Assembly (NCBI GenBank): GCA_944474755.1
Contig: OX104114.1
Coordinates: 83,748,623-83,812,622 of the forward strand
Reading direction: 5' to 3'
From: Limnoperna fortunei
Taxonomy: Eukaryota > Mollusca > Bivalvia > Mytilida > Modiolidae
Length of the DNA: 64,000 nucleotides
Shown here: piece by piece, positions 45,275 through 56,081 of the stretch
How the letters are laid out: the number at the start of each line of letters is the position of its first letter
Numbering within the stretch: the stretch's first letter is position 1
Notes under the pieces: generated by a model
Databases searched by the model: none
The model's input: only the letters and a program-made list of their open reading frames with translations
Told to the model about the DNA's origin: nothing
Made by a program: the position numbers and the translations under genes

Positions 45275-45940
45275 CTCAACCCGTGGGTGAGATAAGAATT
45301 TCACGCTCCTTTTCCCTGTAAAAATGTATTGTGATGCCAACTGTCGGTTCAGCAATAAAAATGATAAAATATTTGCTTATAGTTGTGTTGGTTTACTAGG
45401 TTTTTTTAAATATTAACATGAAAACAACATATCTGAGCTTCCATGACCCAATTTATACCACAATATGATAGCGGTAAACATCAAAACAAACACTGTGTCG
45501 CAACATGTGTACACTGGAGATTACATTCATGGTAGATAATTCTATTTTTTGCCATCTTCCAACAGAACAGAACCGGATTTTTTAACGAATTAGTGAGAAA
45601 TATAATCAAACACCAGTGGGAAGGCAAGACGGGAAAATCTCAGACACCCGCGTGAAAGATTTCCTTTGGTCTCCAACGCGGCAGACCCTCGTTGGAGACC
45701 AGAAATCTTTTCACTTTTTCTCGAGATAAAGATACACTTTTTAATCGAGATCACGATTACAATATCGTTTTCGCGAGATAACAGTATCGTACTCTCGAGA
45801 TAAAGATATCTTTATATTGAGATCATGATAACGATAGACTGTTTTATCGAGATCTCGATACAACAATTTTGTTCTATCGAGGTAACGAATTAAAAAAAAA
45901 ATCTTTCTTATTTTTCATGTCCCTTTACGGCTTCCGTATA
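45275..45940. mobile_element. Right inverted arm of the ~10.4 kb composite region
   Basis: Reverse complement of 35516-37345 without the latter's two inserted segments, so this ~0.67 kb arm is closer to the original terminus. The outer 180 bp carries many copies of the theme ATCTCGATA or TCTCGAGATAA (candidate protein-binding subterminal repeats), ending CCCTTTACGGCTTCCGTATA. It contains its own hairpin at about 45605-45720 (GGTCTCCAACG against CGTTGGAGACC). Confidence 0.8.
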
Positions 45941-46197
45941 GCTATGTATTGTTGAATACTTGACGAATTTATTTTTATCTCCAAATAAAACAAAGCATTT
46001 AAAATTGAGGATAACCGTATACTCTTGTTTACGGTTTAGATATACAATATAACAAGTTCCAATTGCCTAAACTTCACAATGACAGTGTGCTTTTTTAAAA
46101 TGGACCCACCTTTTTCAAGATAACAAATGCATTGCACTTTGTCGAATTTAAATGTGAACACACAATTTTTTATCCATAAGACACATCTTTTATTATT

Positions 46198-46578
46198 TTA
46201 CTTACAAACTCCATAGTCCCCCTCCTCTCCAGCTTCCTTCATTGCCGCTGATAAAAGCACTCTGTTCACGTATTTTTCTAATAAATCATCGTCGACATCG
46301 GTAGTTTGATTCTCGTCTTTTGCATATTTCGTCGGATCGAGTCGAAAATTCTCGTCTGTATAAGGGTGAAGATATCTATTACACATGTATGTGTTGTTGT
46401 AGTTATCATCGTTACTATCTCGTAATCGTATTCTTAAGTCTCCTATTCTGAAAGATGATCCGTAGCTGTCCATGTTTGTACTTATGTGAAGAGTTGTTTT
46501 GGCGTTAACGTCATAGAAGCACCAATGACGTTTGTTCCCGGCAAAAACTTCCAAAATACATTTATAGTGAATTTTATT
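46198..46578 (-). CDS. Unrecognised protein, exon-like open frame
   Basis: Begins after a GTAGTTGCAG acceptor in phase 0 and runs 126 codons to a TAA. Codons are varied and not low-complexity. The product includes HYKCILEVFAGNKRHWCFYD, RIGDLRIRLRDSNDDNYNNT, a region rich in Asp/Asn/Tyr and an end LLSAAMKEAGEEGDYGVCK. A perfect GTAAGT donor overlaps the last codons (GTTT|GTAAGT), so it may be an internal exon instead of a terminal one. There is no ATG at the start; a start further inside (the Met of MDSYGSS) is possible but less likely. It lies ~250 bp outside the composite region. I recognise no family. A link with the 33260-33541 gene is conceivable but the phases do not join directly. Confidence 0.45.
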   Translation of the reverse strand, partial: NKIHYKCILEVFAGNKRHWCFYDVNAKTTLHISTNMDSYGSSFRIGDLRIRLRDSNDDNYNNTYMCNRYLHPYTDENFRLDPTKYAKDENQTTDVDDDLLEKYVNRVLLSAAMKEAGEEGDYGVCK

Positions 46579-46839
46579 CTGCAACTACTGCTTCAACTAT
46601 ACAAATACGACCCTACGAATAAAGTACAAAATGACGTCATCTTCTCTTACCCTTGTCCATACTTTCTAACGATATTTAGTATTCTGTTCTGGTTTACGGC
46701 TTGTTGTCAAATACGGTATTTGTTTGTCACACTATCACTTGAATACGCGCCGAAAATTTCAAGTAAAAAATCGGCTAGAAGTGCACGTTTTCATGTTTTG
46801 CATAAGTATTAAATGTATTTTATGGTTGCAGAATAAAAA

Positions 46840-46982
46840 CAATATTCGTACATTGTACATTGTCAGAAAATAATTCGCCGCAAAACAGATGAGAAATGCT
46901 CGGCAGAGCCTCGCATTTTTACCTGTTCCTGAGGTTTGTACAAATAAACTTGTATATTTTCTGACAATGTACTAATATTGTA
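46840..46982. repeat. Hairpin element, interrupted arms
   Basis: CAATATTCGTACATTG and ACATTGTCAGAAAATA pair with TATATTTTCTGACAATGTAC and TAATATTG. An inner pair GAGAAATGCTCGGC...GCCTCGCATTTTT surrounds the apex GGCAGAGCC. Confidence 0.75.
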
Positions 46983-47029
46983 TATTTATTAACCAGTTGT
47001 GTAAAATACATGTGAAATTGTCCATCTAA

Positions 47030-47155
47030 TATGGATCTTGTGAACAAGCCCAATACAGAAAAAAACGGGGCCAATACAGAAAAACAGGCCCGATACAGAA
47101 AAAACAGGCTCAATACAGAAAAACGGGGCAAATACGGAAAAAACAGGCTCAATAC

Positions 47156-47222
<67 letters not shown>

Positions 47223-47250
47223 GTCTGCTTTACAGAAAACAGGTCCAATA
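47030..47250. repeat. ~20 bp minisatellite followed by (ATTG)n microsatellite
   Basis: About six units of CCAATACAGAAAAACGGG type (47040-47155) run into a (TTGA)n tract at 47155-47218, then a further CAGGTCCAATACAGG. The minus-strand frame with repeated SINQ residues is a translation of the microsatellite. Confidence 0.85.
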
Positions 47251-47677
47251 CAGGAATGTCACTTCCGGTAATTTATATATGAATATCATTTTAAAACAAA
47301 CACATTTGTTTGAATTGCGTTAATTACAGCAGAATTTTCCAAGAAATAATTACATTTTCATGCTGACGGTTCATATTAATGTTTTATTATGTCCATGAGA
47401 AACCGAATTGGATCAAAAAAGTTATATTTGGTAAATGATAAAATGGTACTAAAATGTACTCAACTGGATAATAATTTTTTTTAAATTTTATTATAAACGC
47501 AACACAAGACTACAAGTCATGGCGATACAGTGACAAATGACAAAACGTATAAACATATATAAAGAAGTTATAACAATTTAATAAACTATAAGACTGATTA
47601 GGGTCTTCTTTTCTCAGTACTAATGACTGTTCTATAAAAGACGATACAGCCTTAATTTGTGTTTGTGTTGATGATAT

Positions 47678-48031
47678 TTATTTCACTAAAATTATCCAAA
47701 CGTGATGATTATTAAAGTTTAAATAAAAATTACTTCTTATATTTTCATTATGTTTACAGTTGGAGAAGAAATGTATTTCATCATCAATTTCATTACAAAG
47801 TTTACATATTCTAAGAGAACAAGGAATATTTTGGTATCTTCCAAGTTCTATCATAAGTAAATGATCACTCATACGAAACTTTGCAGTAAGTTGTCCATTA
47901 AATTTATTTGAGAAATGTAGATATTTTTCACACTCAAATTCCCTATTTTTTATAATTTTATAAAGAAAAATTTTGTTTTCTTCTTTTAAATTTTCTATCA
48001 TTTCAGTAGACATGTTCTCATAGTAATGCAA
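47678..48031 (-). pseudogene. Non-LTR retrotransposon (LINE), C-terminal fragment
   Basis: The 117-codon minus-strand frame matches the region downstream of reverse transcriptase in LINE proteins: TAKFRMSDHLLMIELGRYQN, then IPCSLRICKLCNEIDDEIHF and FSNCKHNENIRSNF. The C-x2-C...H...C zinc-knuckle-like motif after an R-x-x-R/L-x-I/L stretch is typical of CR1/L2/I-like elements. Upstream reverse-transcriptase sequence is absent, as in a 5'-truncated insertion. The fragment has no internal stop, so it is fairly young. Confidence 0.7.
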
Positions 48032-48180
48032 AACTTTTCTTTTTGATGGTGTCTTTGCATTTTATCGCTTCATTTTTGTTATTACGTTTTTTTGTTTCAT
48101 TTACGTTAAGCAAATTATATCTGAAAATTGTTTTACAAAAGTATACCATGAATAAATTCCTTCTTCATCTATACACACTA

Positions 48181-48334
48181 CATACATTATGTGTAGGTAC
48201 AACTACTTGTATCACGTCGAGAGAGTTGTGTACATTCGTATCACTACGAGACGCGCAGCGTCGAGTTGTGATGCGGAATGTATTCAACTGTCGAGACGTG
48301 ATACAGGTAGTTGTACCTACACTTAAATGTATGT
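48181..48334. repeat. Long hairpin, ~70 bp arms
   Basis: CATACATTATGTGTAGGTAC...TGTATCACGTC pairs with GACGTGATACAGGTAGTTGT...CTACACTTAAATGTATG; the apex is GACGCGCAGCGTC. Next to it, at 48540-48610, ATCTTGTATCACATATATAG recurs in part (TATCACAT), perhaps decayed relatives. Confidence 0.9.
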
Positions 48335-48725
48335 AATAAGTTTATCTAAAATTAAGAAGTATAAAAGGGGTCGAACAAAACTGAATGTTTAAAATTTAAA
48401 ATTTAACATTCAACGAAGCATTTGTTTATAAAATATAGGCCTTAACGTCACGCGTATTATGACGTCATATCTCATTCATATAATGAAAGTCATTTACCGA
48501 ATCATTGGTTATACATTTCATTGTGACGTCAAGAAGTAGTTCCGACAAAAGTACATCTTGTATCACATATATAGATGATACAAGGTTTTGTATCACATAG
48601 GTTGTATCAATCGCTAATTTTCCAGATTTTGACAAAATACATACTTAATTTTAGATAAAGATCTTTAATTGAAAAGAGTCTTTTTAAAGTGTCATGAAAA
48701 TATAGGATCTTATATTGGTACGAGT

Positions 48726-48832
48726 GGATTATCTGATTTCTCCAATCTCGATAGTTAAATTATGGAATTTTAAGTCCGAGCCTTAAATTTCCATAATTTA
48801 ACTATCGAGATTGGAGAAATCCGATAATCCAA
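48726..48832. repeat. Hairpin, ~44 bp arms
   Basis: TGGATTATCTGATTTCTCCA...TTATGGAA and TTCCATAATTTAACTATCGA...GATAATCCA are near-perfect inverted arms around TTTTAAGTCCGAGCCTTAAA. Confidence 0.9.
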
Positions 48833-49144
48833 GAGTATGTGTGTTTTCATATTAGACATGTATTATGTCATCTGAAAGCGATATTGGGCCTCGAATAACT
48901 GAATTAGCCCTCGGCGTTGCCTCGGGGTAATACAGCTATCCTCTAACCAATACAACTTCCTATGGACATAAAACAGGTTAAATATGAAAGCACCTATTTA
49001 ATAACACTATAGGAAAAGATGTGTCTATAATTTTATCTGCAATGAAAAATAAAATTAGAAAAAAACTTGTGATGGACTAAAAAGCTAACAAGTTTTTTTT
49101 TTCTCAATTCAATATAATTAAAACTTAGATTTCCTACTATGGGT
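48833..49144. other. No recognised feature
   Basis: AT-rich with a GGCGTTGCCTCGGGG segment near 48913 that could be the relic of another hairpin apex. Confidence 0.3.
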
Positions 49145-49500
49145 AGGTTTGATGGGACAGAGGCAGTATTTTAATTATATTCAGGACGAGAACATAATTA
49201 ATCAGTTGGGAAGAGTATGGACTAAGATACACACAATTTTGATTGACTTCGAATTGAAAAACTATTGAAGGTTAAATGGACGGAAAATTTTAGCTGTTGG
49301 AGCGGCTACAATGAGCTTACTATTTTTTGTCATTTACAAATTTAGTCGTCAACATGAAAGGAGGGTGACTCTCCAAACAATGCACCCATTATGGTCTGCG
49401 GCCAGGATTTCCGTAATTTTTTACCTGACAACCCCCGAACGAGATGGCCCCACCACTATCCATCACGTGGATTAATGTTGAGCAGCAATGTAGATCGAGG
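49145..49500 (-). repeat. Dispersed repeat family B, degraded copy
   Basis: AATTATATTCAGGACGAGAAC, GTTGGAGCGGCTACAATGAGC, GGGTGACTCTCCAAACAATG, GGTCTGCGGCC and CCTGACAACCCCCGAACGAG on the plus strand match the family core. Confidence 0.65.
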
Positions 49501-50176
49501 CCCTGGAATCCTTTTAGAATACATTCTGTAAACACAAATATTTAAGAATATATACCATTAGATCTTTCTGTTTACTGTTACTATAATAATAGTTTCAGTA
49601 AAATGCAGGAAACATGAAAACATCGGAAAACTGTTACAAAAGGGCTATTATTCCTATACAAGTGTAAATTTACAATGTTATTCATGTTAGATAGTGTTTC
49701 GCTGGTATTGTATTCAGTTTCTTGCTTTCTGATATATATATTTTAAAATAATGACAAAAAGTGCTATAAAATTAGCCATTAATACACACTGCAAACTAGC
49801 TGAATTTTTACCCTTCGCTGCCCGAGGGCCGGTTTTGCTGTTTGGGGTTACCATTCACTGACAAAGGGTCGAGTTTGGCCGATATTATTTATAGTAATAT
49901 TCAGGGGCATATCAGCACGTAAAAACGTAGCTGCGTACATATCGTGGTCGCAAAATAAATGTTCAAAAGTCAATTTGTTGCCCATGAAAACCAGTTTTTC
50001 CTAACGGAAGTTAAAGTGCAAGGAAACGGACATCATGCAGAATTTTGCGCTATTTGTGTGAGATCTTCTTGGCGTCCATACCATCTGGCATAAAACCACC
50101 TCTTTCTAGATGGAAAGGATCGCTTTGTGACTTTTATTTTAAATCAATTATAATATTTTGCGTACACTTCGTACAT

Positions 50177-50395
50177 TTCGGTGGCCGAGAGGTTAAGGTA
50201 GTTCGTCTACTATTGATCACGTGGTCTGTCAGCATTGAGATTGAGGTGCACTCGACTGCAATCTCATACCGAAGGTCCGGATTATAACCAGGTAATCCAA
50301 GCTCCCCACCATCCCCCACCCCCCAAATAAAAACTGGACGCCATGATATAGTTGAAAAAAATGCTGAAAGTGGCGTTAAACAACATTTAAAATTA
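50177..50395 (+). repeat. tRNA-headed SINE family A, internally deleted copy
   Basis: Head intact: TTCGGTGGCCGAGAGGTTAA with the A box and CTACTATTGATCACGTGGTC. The B-box region is deleted (TGAGATTGAGGTGCACTCGA). The 3' half includes AAAACTGGACGCCATGATAT and AAGTGGCGTTAAACAACA. Confidence 0.8.
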
Positions 50396-51039
50396 AAAAA
50401 AAACCCACACATTTCGGGATAGATACTGGCCCTGAAAATAAATATTTTTTTTGCACTGAATGGCTTTGTATGTCAGTTGGACATTGTCATAGACGGCAAT
50501 ATGACGTCATCCAACTATTCGAGTATGATTAATTTTTTTCTACCTTTTTACAGAAAATCGTAAGCATTATCTTTAATTTCTTTTTCATTATACACAAATG
50601 TTCCTTTATTTTCATGGTTTTTTCCCTCTGATTTCTGTGAATTAAAGCAAATTAGCAAAAGTTGTACTCGTTACTCGGCAAATGTACACGTTTCTCAATA
50701 AAACTGCCAACCATTGTACCATAACAAATATACTTTTAAATAAAACTATAATTATCCATTCATTTTTCATTAGGGCCACGCCACTTAGTGGCGGACGCCC
50801 TCAGTCCGACCGAAAATAATCTTGTCCGGGCTACTTTTTTCGTACCTTTTGAGGTAGGCTTTTGGTATGTGGGTAGATAATGTTAAGGCGATGTGTCGCT
50901 TACCATGGTTGATGACCTTTTACCTCGGACAGCTGGGCTCACAGAGATGGAGACACAGACACTTCACGCCATCATTTTTCTTTCAACTTTTACAGTTACG
51001 TCTGACATACAAGAACAACCATAGCAGTGTCATTACATG

Positions 51040-51725
51040 GATTTTACTCCTTTGTTCTATTTTTTTTTCCTGGTGGCCATGTTTGGTGGCCTATGATCTA
51101 TTTTTTGTCCTGGTGACCCTTTTTGTTGGCCTTTGTTCTATTTTTAGTACTGGTGGCCCTGTTTGTTAGCCTTTGTTCTTTTTTAGTCCTGTTGGCCCTG
51201 TTTATTTGTATTTATTCTATTTATAGTCCTGGTGATCCTGTTTGTTTGCCTTTGTTCTATTTTTGGTTCTGGTGTCCCTGTTTGTTGGCATTTGTTATAT
51301 TTTTAGTGCTGGTTTTACTGTTTGATGGCCTTTGTTCTATTTTTAGTCCTGGTTTTGCCGTTTGTTGGCCTTTGTTCTATTTTTAGTGTGGTCCTGTGTG
51401 TTAGCCTTTTGTTCAATTTTTAGTGCTGGTTTTACCGTTTGTTGGCCTTTGTTCTATTTTTAGTGTGGTCCTGTGTGTTAGCCTTTTGTTCAATTTTTGG
51501 TCCTGGTTTTACCGTTTGTTGGCCTTTGTTCTGTTTGTAGTCCAGGTGGCCGTTTGTTTGCCTTTGTTCTATTTTGGTCCTAGTGGCCTTGTTTGTTGGC
51601 ATTTGTTCTATTTTCAGTCCAGGTGGCCCTGTTTGTTTGCCTTTGTTCTATTTTTTTGGTCCTGGTTTTACTGTTTGTTGGCCTTTGTTTTATTTTTATG
51701 TCCTGGTGGCCCCGTTTGTTGGCAG
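51040..51725. repeat. 40 bp minisatellite, ~17 units
   Basis: GCCTTTGTTCTATTTTTAGT recurs every 40 bp (for example at 51135, 51175, 51254, 51294, 51334, 51374). Because 40 is not a multiple of three, all three forward frames cycle, and the long hydrophobic frames seen here are artefacts. Confidence 0.9.
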
Positions 51726-51744
51726 ATGGTGACAAAAATCTAAA

Positions 51745-52450
51745 ATTTCATAAAAACAGACATCCAAAGGATGGTTTAGCCAAACTTGATGCATAATTTC
51801 ACATGAGATAATTTCTCATTTTATTAATTGCTTGCACTTTTGCTTAACTTCTCAACAGCGGACACCAAGTAAAGTAAACAATTAGGAAAATGGGCCAGTG
51901 ACTCATGTTGTCCCCATACAGTAAGCCAGGTGTCTAATAGCTACTTTTATGTAGCACCTGTCACTTTTTACTTTACAAAGAGGTTCTTTACTTTGTAATG
52001 GAGCATCCTGTGTTTTGTACATGTGATCTGCTAGTCAACTGTTTGTCCCTTTAATAAATAACTTTCCTTCTGTTTGTCACCTTTCAAGAACTAGTATTTT
52101 ATCATAATTATGCACACAAAATACAAAAATTAGGTATTAGGTCTAGAATAGCTTCAACGAAGCATGATTACACACCTCATCTTAACAGGTTCCTGGTCCA
52201 TTGCATGAGATAGATACCAAACTTATCTTACCTCTATAAATGTATGTATTAGTTGTGTTTACAAAAGTAAACAAACAGAACAATTGGGTTAGCAAATACA
52301 CATGGCGCAGATTGGAGCCATTTCAAACTGCTCTTGTGATTTCTTGATACAATTGAAGCAATGTATGCTATTCACTTAGCTCAGGGTGTGGTTATCCCTA
52401 AATTATGGCAATATCTCACATAGACCTCTGGTCCAGATTCAACAAACTAT
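51745..52450. other. Intergenic, nothing recognised
   Basis: No coding or repeat signal recognised between the minisatellite and the SINE downstream of the CDK2 gene. Confidence 0.4.
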
Positions 52451-52452
52451 TG

Positions 52453-52706
52453 AATGTTTGTATGAATGGTGTTTTACACTACTTTCAGCAATTCTTTAGC
52501 TATATTATGGCTTCTCGATTTTATTGGGTAAGGAAGGTCGGAGTCGAGGACAAAACCCCTGACCTTTTGAAGAAAAACTGGTAATCCTTTTCAATTAAGA
52601 TTGGAGTCAAGTGCACCCTGCCCTTGGTGAGACTGGAACATGTAATCTCAGTGTTGATAGACCATGTGATCAATGAAGACAAACTACCAATCACTCTGCC
52701 ACGCTA
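52453..52706 (-). repeat. tRNA-headed SINE family A, minus copy
   Basis: ACACTACTTTCAGCAATTCT, GCTATATTATGGCTTC, TCAATTAAGATTGGAGTCAA, GTGCACCCTGCCC and head remnants ACCATGTGATCAATGA on the plus strand. It lies ~100 bp beyond the likely poly(A) site of CDK2. Confidence 0.8.
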
Positions 52707-52807
52707 AACTATTGAATTGTAGCAACAACAAAGAATTGAAATTTATTATGAAGGTGACTTATTGTAATGAATGATAAAACAATACAAATAAACATTACAT
52801 TTCAATC

Positions 52808-52813
52808 TTTATT
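52808..52813 (-). terminator. CDK2: Candidate poly(A) signal of the CDK2 gene
   Basis: AATAAA on the minus strand within TCTTAATAAAGATTG, ~2.7 kb after the stop codon. Other AATAAA-like sites lie nearer the stop, so shorter 3' UTRs are possible. Confidence 0.4.
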
Positions 52814-55555
52814 AAGACATAACATTTAAAATACACTTAACAACTTAACAAGTAAAAAAACAAACCAGTCTTGCCATCAGTCAACATGATTAAGATTTTT
52901 ATTACATTTAAAAATACCTAGTATGAATTTAAATACACTAATAAACATGAAAATGCATTTATTTTTGTGTATAATGTGATTGAAAATTATTTTTTTTTAA
53001 AAGCACTTCCAAAAAATATTTTCTATGTGTTTGCATTCTGCAAACAGGTAATCTAAAAAAAAAAGGTAAAAAAAAAATCTACATCTCACTTCTAATTACC
53101 TCCCTTTTTATAAATCATTAACTGTTATTTTAATAATGAATAGAACTCTTGGTCAACACTTCATAATAAATATTACAATATATTGTGAACAAAATTATAA
53201 ATTTCATTATAAAGACCAAATAAGGCACAATGAATTGTGGGAAATGGTATAAATGAATTGTTTCCCCTTACAAAAGTATATACAGTTTCACAACACAGAT
53301 TTTTACAAGGTTAAATTGTTTTTAATGTACATCTGAACACAATATGGCCAAGTGCAGTCATTTTGTAAAACGCACAACTTTAATACCTTGCTTGTATAGA
53401 ATGATAGTGTTCCCCGTGAAATGAGGCTTTTGAGCAAATTTATATCTGTTCTACCAACACATTCAAGGCTGGGGTGACCAAGAGGAGGTAGTTGAACATT
53501 TCAGACTTGCTATTGTTAATTCTAATAAGACGTCCTTCATACGTTTTGAGAACACGTTAAGCTTTTAATAAGCATAGAGCATGGTATGATGTCACAATTA
53601 GAATTCCCGACGTCATATACGCTCAACTAGAAAATTTCAAACTGGAGCAATGCAATTTTGTTAAGATTTCTTAATATTTTTGCTTAAAAGGTACGTATAT
53701 TCAATAAATATATGTTTATGTCAATATTATTTGCCTTAACATACTGTTTCAAGAGATATCTTATTAGTTTCAAAAACACAATATTACCATTGAAAGCGCC
53801 CTCTTAGAGCCGCTTCTAAACTTTAAAACAATAGTTAGACATATTAGAATCGAAATAGATTTCTGCATTTGTGCTCTATGCGAATTAGAACATAGTGAGA
53901 CCTTATATTTGTCTTCATTTTATACCTCGCTTTCGCTCAGTATAGATATTGACCAATATAAGGTCTGACCATGTTCTAATTAGAATAGAGCACAAATGCA
54001 ATAATCTATTTGTTAAGTAATTGCTGCACAAACTCTAAAACAAAGAAAGTCATCAAATGCCTCTACTTAAGTTTGTTTCCTAAATTCTAGTGTGCCCTTG
54101 TATGGTTATACACACACATATATATGTGTGTGTGTGTGTGTATAATATTGCTTATTTCCTTAATATTTGAACTGAAGGCAGGTAGTTGGATATTTCATAT
54201 TAAATATCCGAATGCCAATGTTGTACAAAATTATTCAGTAAAGGTTACAAATACATGATATATAACATGATCAAATTGTATGGTTAGAGTTGAACACAAT
54301 CTGGTTATTTACAGACAAATAATCATGTTGGATAAGAAGAAATGATTTACAATAACATAATGGATTTGTTTACATATCAGTTTGCAAGGTCTATGTATGC
54401 TTAAGCACAGATGGACTTTATATAAGGTGGTCTTCCCTGGCCACCCTTTGGAACAGATATACTTTTCCTTTTGTTTCATGGCTTGGAATCCATTACAAAA
54501 GTAGATAAGTATTTATGTTCACAATTTTTACAAAATAAGATGAAGGAGTGGAGATTGAAGGATGGCCAGTCCGTATATTTGGACACAACATGCAGTATAA
54601 TGTAAATTCTAATATGACATGCTTTAAATGTTTTGAGACCACAGATATTGTAAAAAAATGATTTACGTATGAGCAACATGCGAGGAGGATGGGCAGGTCT
54701 TGAAAGACTTCCAATTTCAAAACTGTAACTCCCACCAGAAAGCTATTGCGTATGACGTATTAATCTTATAAATATTGACGCGCTATAATTATCATTGCAA
54801 TATAATGTGTGTTACATTGGTGGAACAGCCAGTCTATGGCTAAAATGGTGTTGGCTATAGGTGCGTAAATATAGTAAAAGTACCGTAATTGTCTTATTAG
54901 ATTAGAGTAGAAATAATTCATGGAGGCTTTATTATACCATTGTTTTAGCAAATAAAATAATATAAAATAATGTGCCATAATGGTCATCCTGTTGTAAAAC
55001 AACGATAAACCACAGCCACGTTGAATTGTTTCTTAATCATACACAACAACCACATGTGAGGAAGAATGATGTGTGACAGGAAATAGTGGATTTATTGACC
55101 AGAAGCTCTTTGATATTCCACTATTGCTCATGTTTTATTTAATTTCAAGAAAGAACACCATTTATAAAACACTTCTGAATGGATGGTTGTTTGTCTATTT
55201 AGATCTGTAAGTCACCAACAGATTAAAAATAACAGCTCATGACCAATAAAATTAAAACAATATAAAAAACCTCCACAGAAATAATGGAAACATCACTTCT
55301 GTTTAAACATTAAATATATTGCCTTACAGTAAGACACTTCAAATTGATCAAAATTAAAGCAGATATGCGCACTATGCTAAAAGTCTTATTTTGTACACAC
55401 GTTATACGGTATTAACCTAGAACATACAATTTTACTATAGCCCAATACACAAATTGGTTCCTCATTTCTCATCTAGGATTTCATTAAAGCAAGGAGTGCT
55501 AACATTTTAAAGCTGTGCTACACCTTGAATATTTTGTAACAATTATCTACAGCAT
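52814..55555 (-). other. CDK2: Probable 3' UTR of the CDK2 gene
   Basis: No exon or separate gene is recognised between the CDK2 stop and the AATAAA at 52808-52813. The region holds a long hairpin (53855-54011) and a CACACATATATATGTGTGTG-type microsatellite (54112-54142). Minus-strand frames near 54.5 kb are not conserved-looking. Confidence 0.4.
53855..54011. repeat. Long hairpin, ~60 bp arms, in the probable 3' UTR
   Basis: AAATAGATTTCTGCATTTGT...GAATTAGAACAT pairs with ATGTTCTAATTAGAATAGAG...TGCAATAATCTATTT. The apex is CCTCGCTTTCGCTCAG. If transcribed it would form a stable stem. Confidence 0.85.
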
Positions 55556-55663
55556 TCATTTGAGAATCTGTGGTGGTCTCTGTTTACACACATTATTGAA
55601 GTAAGGATGACATAAAGCAGCTTTCGCAGATATTCTTTGACTGGGTTCATACTTTAACATTTG
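55556..55663 (-). CDS. CDK2: Cyclin-dependent kinase 2-like, last coding exon
   Basis: Acceptor TCTGTTTCAG, then 35 codons and TGA. The product starts [20 protein letters not shown] and ends [15 protein letters not shown]. This is the end of the kinase C-lobe: the R-I-S-A-K-A-A-L helix with the invariant Arg, the H-P-Y/F-F motif and the short tail. It matches CDK2/CDK3 better than CDK1 (which has RISGKMAL). The exon joins in phase 0 to 59792-59925. Length to the stop is as in the family. Confidence 0.9.
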   Translation of the reverse strand, partial: QMLKYEPSQRISAKAALCHPYFNNVCKQRPPQILK

Positions 55664-55923
55664 CTGAAACAGAAAATGCACAAAGAATTAATATTGAAAA
55701 TTAGTGAGGTTATTTTCCTTTTCATGGGCAAAAAAAAAATATTTTACACCTATGTTCTGTTTTTTTTGGTAACCTTTTCATTGACCTAGTATACGTCTAG
55801 TTTTCTCTCCCCAGTCCTTTTTCAGCACTGCAGTACCACTGTTCTTTATAAATATGTATACTGATAAATAAAAAAAAAAAAACAAGCATATGTACCAGTC
55901 AATAAATGCTTCTCCTACAAAGT
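55664..55923. other. CDK2 intron, 3' part
   Basis: Intron sequence with short A and T homopolymers; no other feature. Confidence 0.5.
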
Positions 55924-55929
55924 ATTTTT

Positions 55930-56060
55930 TTAATGGTCTTTAATGCCACTATCAGCAATTTTTCAGCTATGTCATGAAACTCAGTTTTTATTGGAGAAAG
56001 CAAGAGAAAGCACCGACCTTCAGCAGTAAAATGGCAAGCCTTGTCAATTAAGCAAACATT
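55930..56060 (-). repeat. tRNA-headed SINE family A, 3' fragment
   Basis: TGCCACTATCAGCAATTTTT, CAGCTATGTCATGAAACTCA and CTTGTCAATTAAG on the plus strand; head missing. Intronic in CDK2. Confidence 0.7.
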
Positions 56061-56081
56061 AGTGACTAATAATATTGCATA

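Noticed and set aside
35516..45940. A Polinton/Maverick element
   Set aside because: Long inverted repeats fit, but no polymerase, integrase, protease or packaging-type frame was found; only Merlin and piggyBac remnants are present.
46486..46812. 108-codon plus-strand frame with hydrophobic segments
   Set aside because: It overlaps antisense the better-supported 46198-46578 exon and has no start context or family resemblance.
47157..47248. Protein with repeated SINQ residues
   Set aside because: Direct translation of the (TTGA)n microsatellite.
51123..51743. Long plus-strand frames encoding a repetitive hydrophobic protein
   Set aside because: They are translations of the 40 bp minisatellite; all frames cycle because 40 is not divisible by three.
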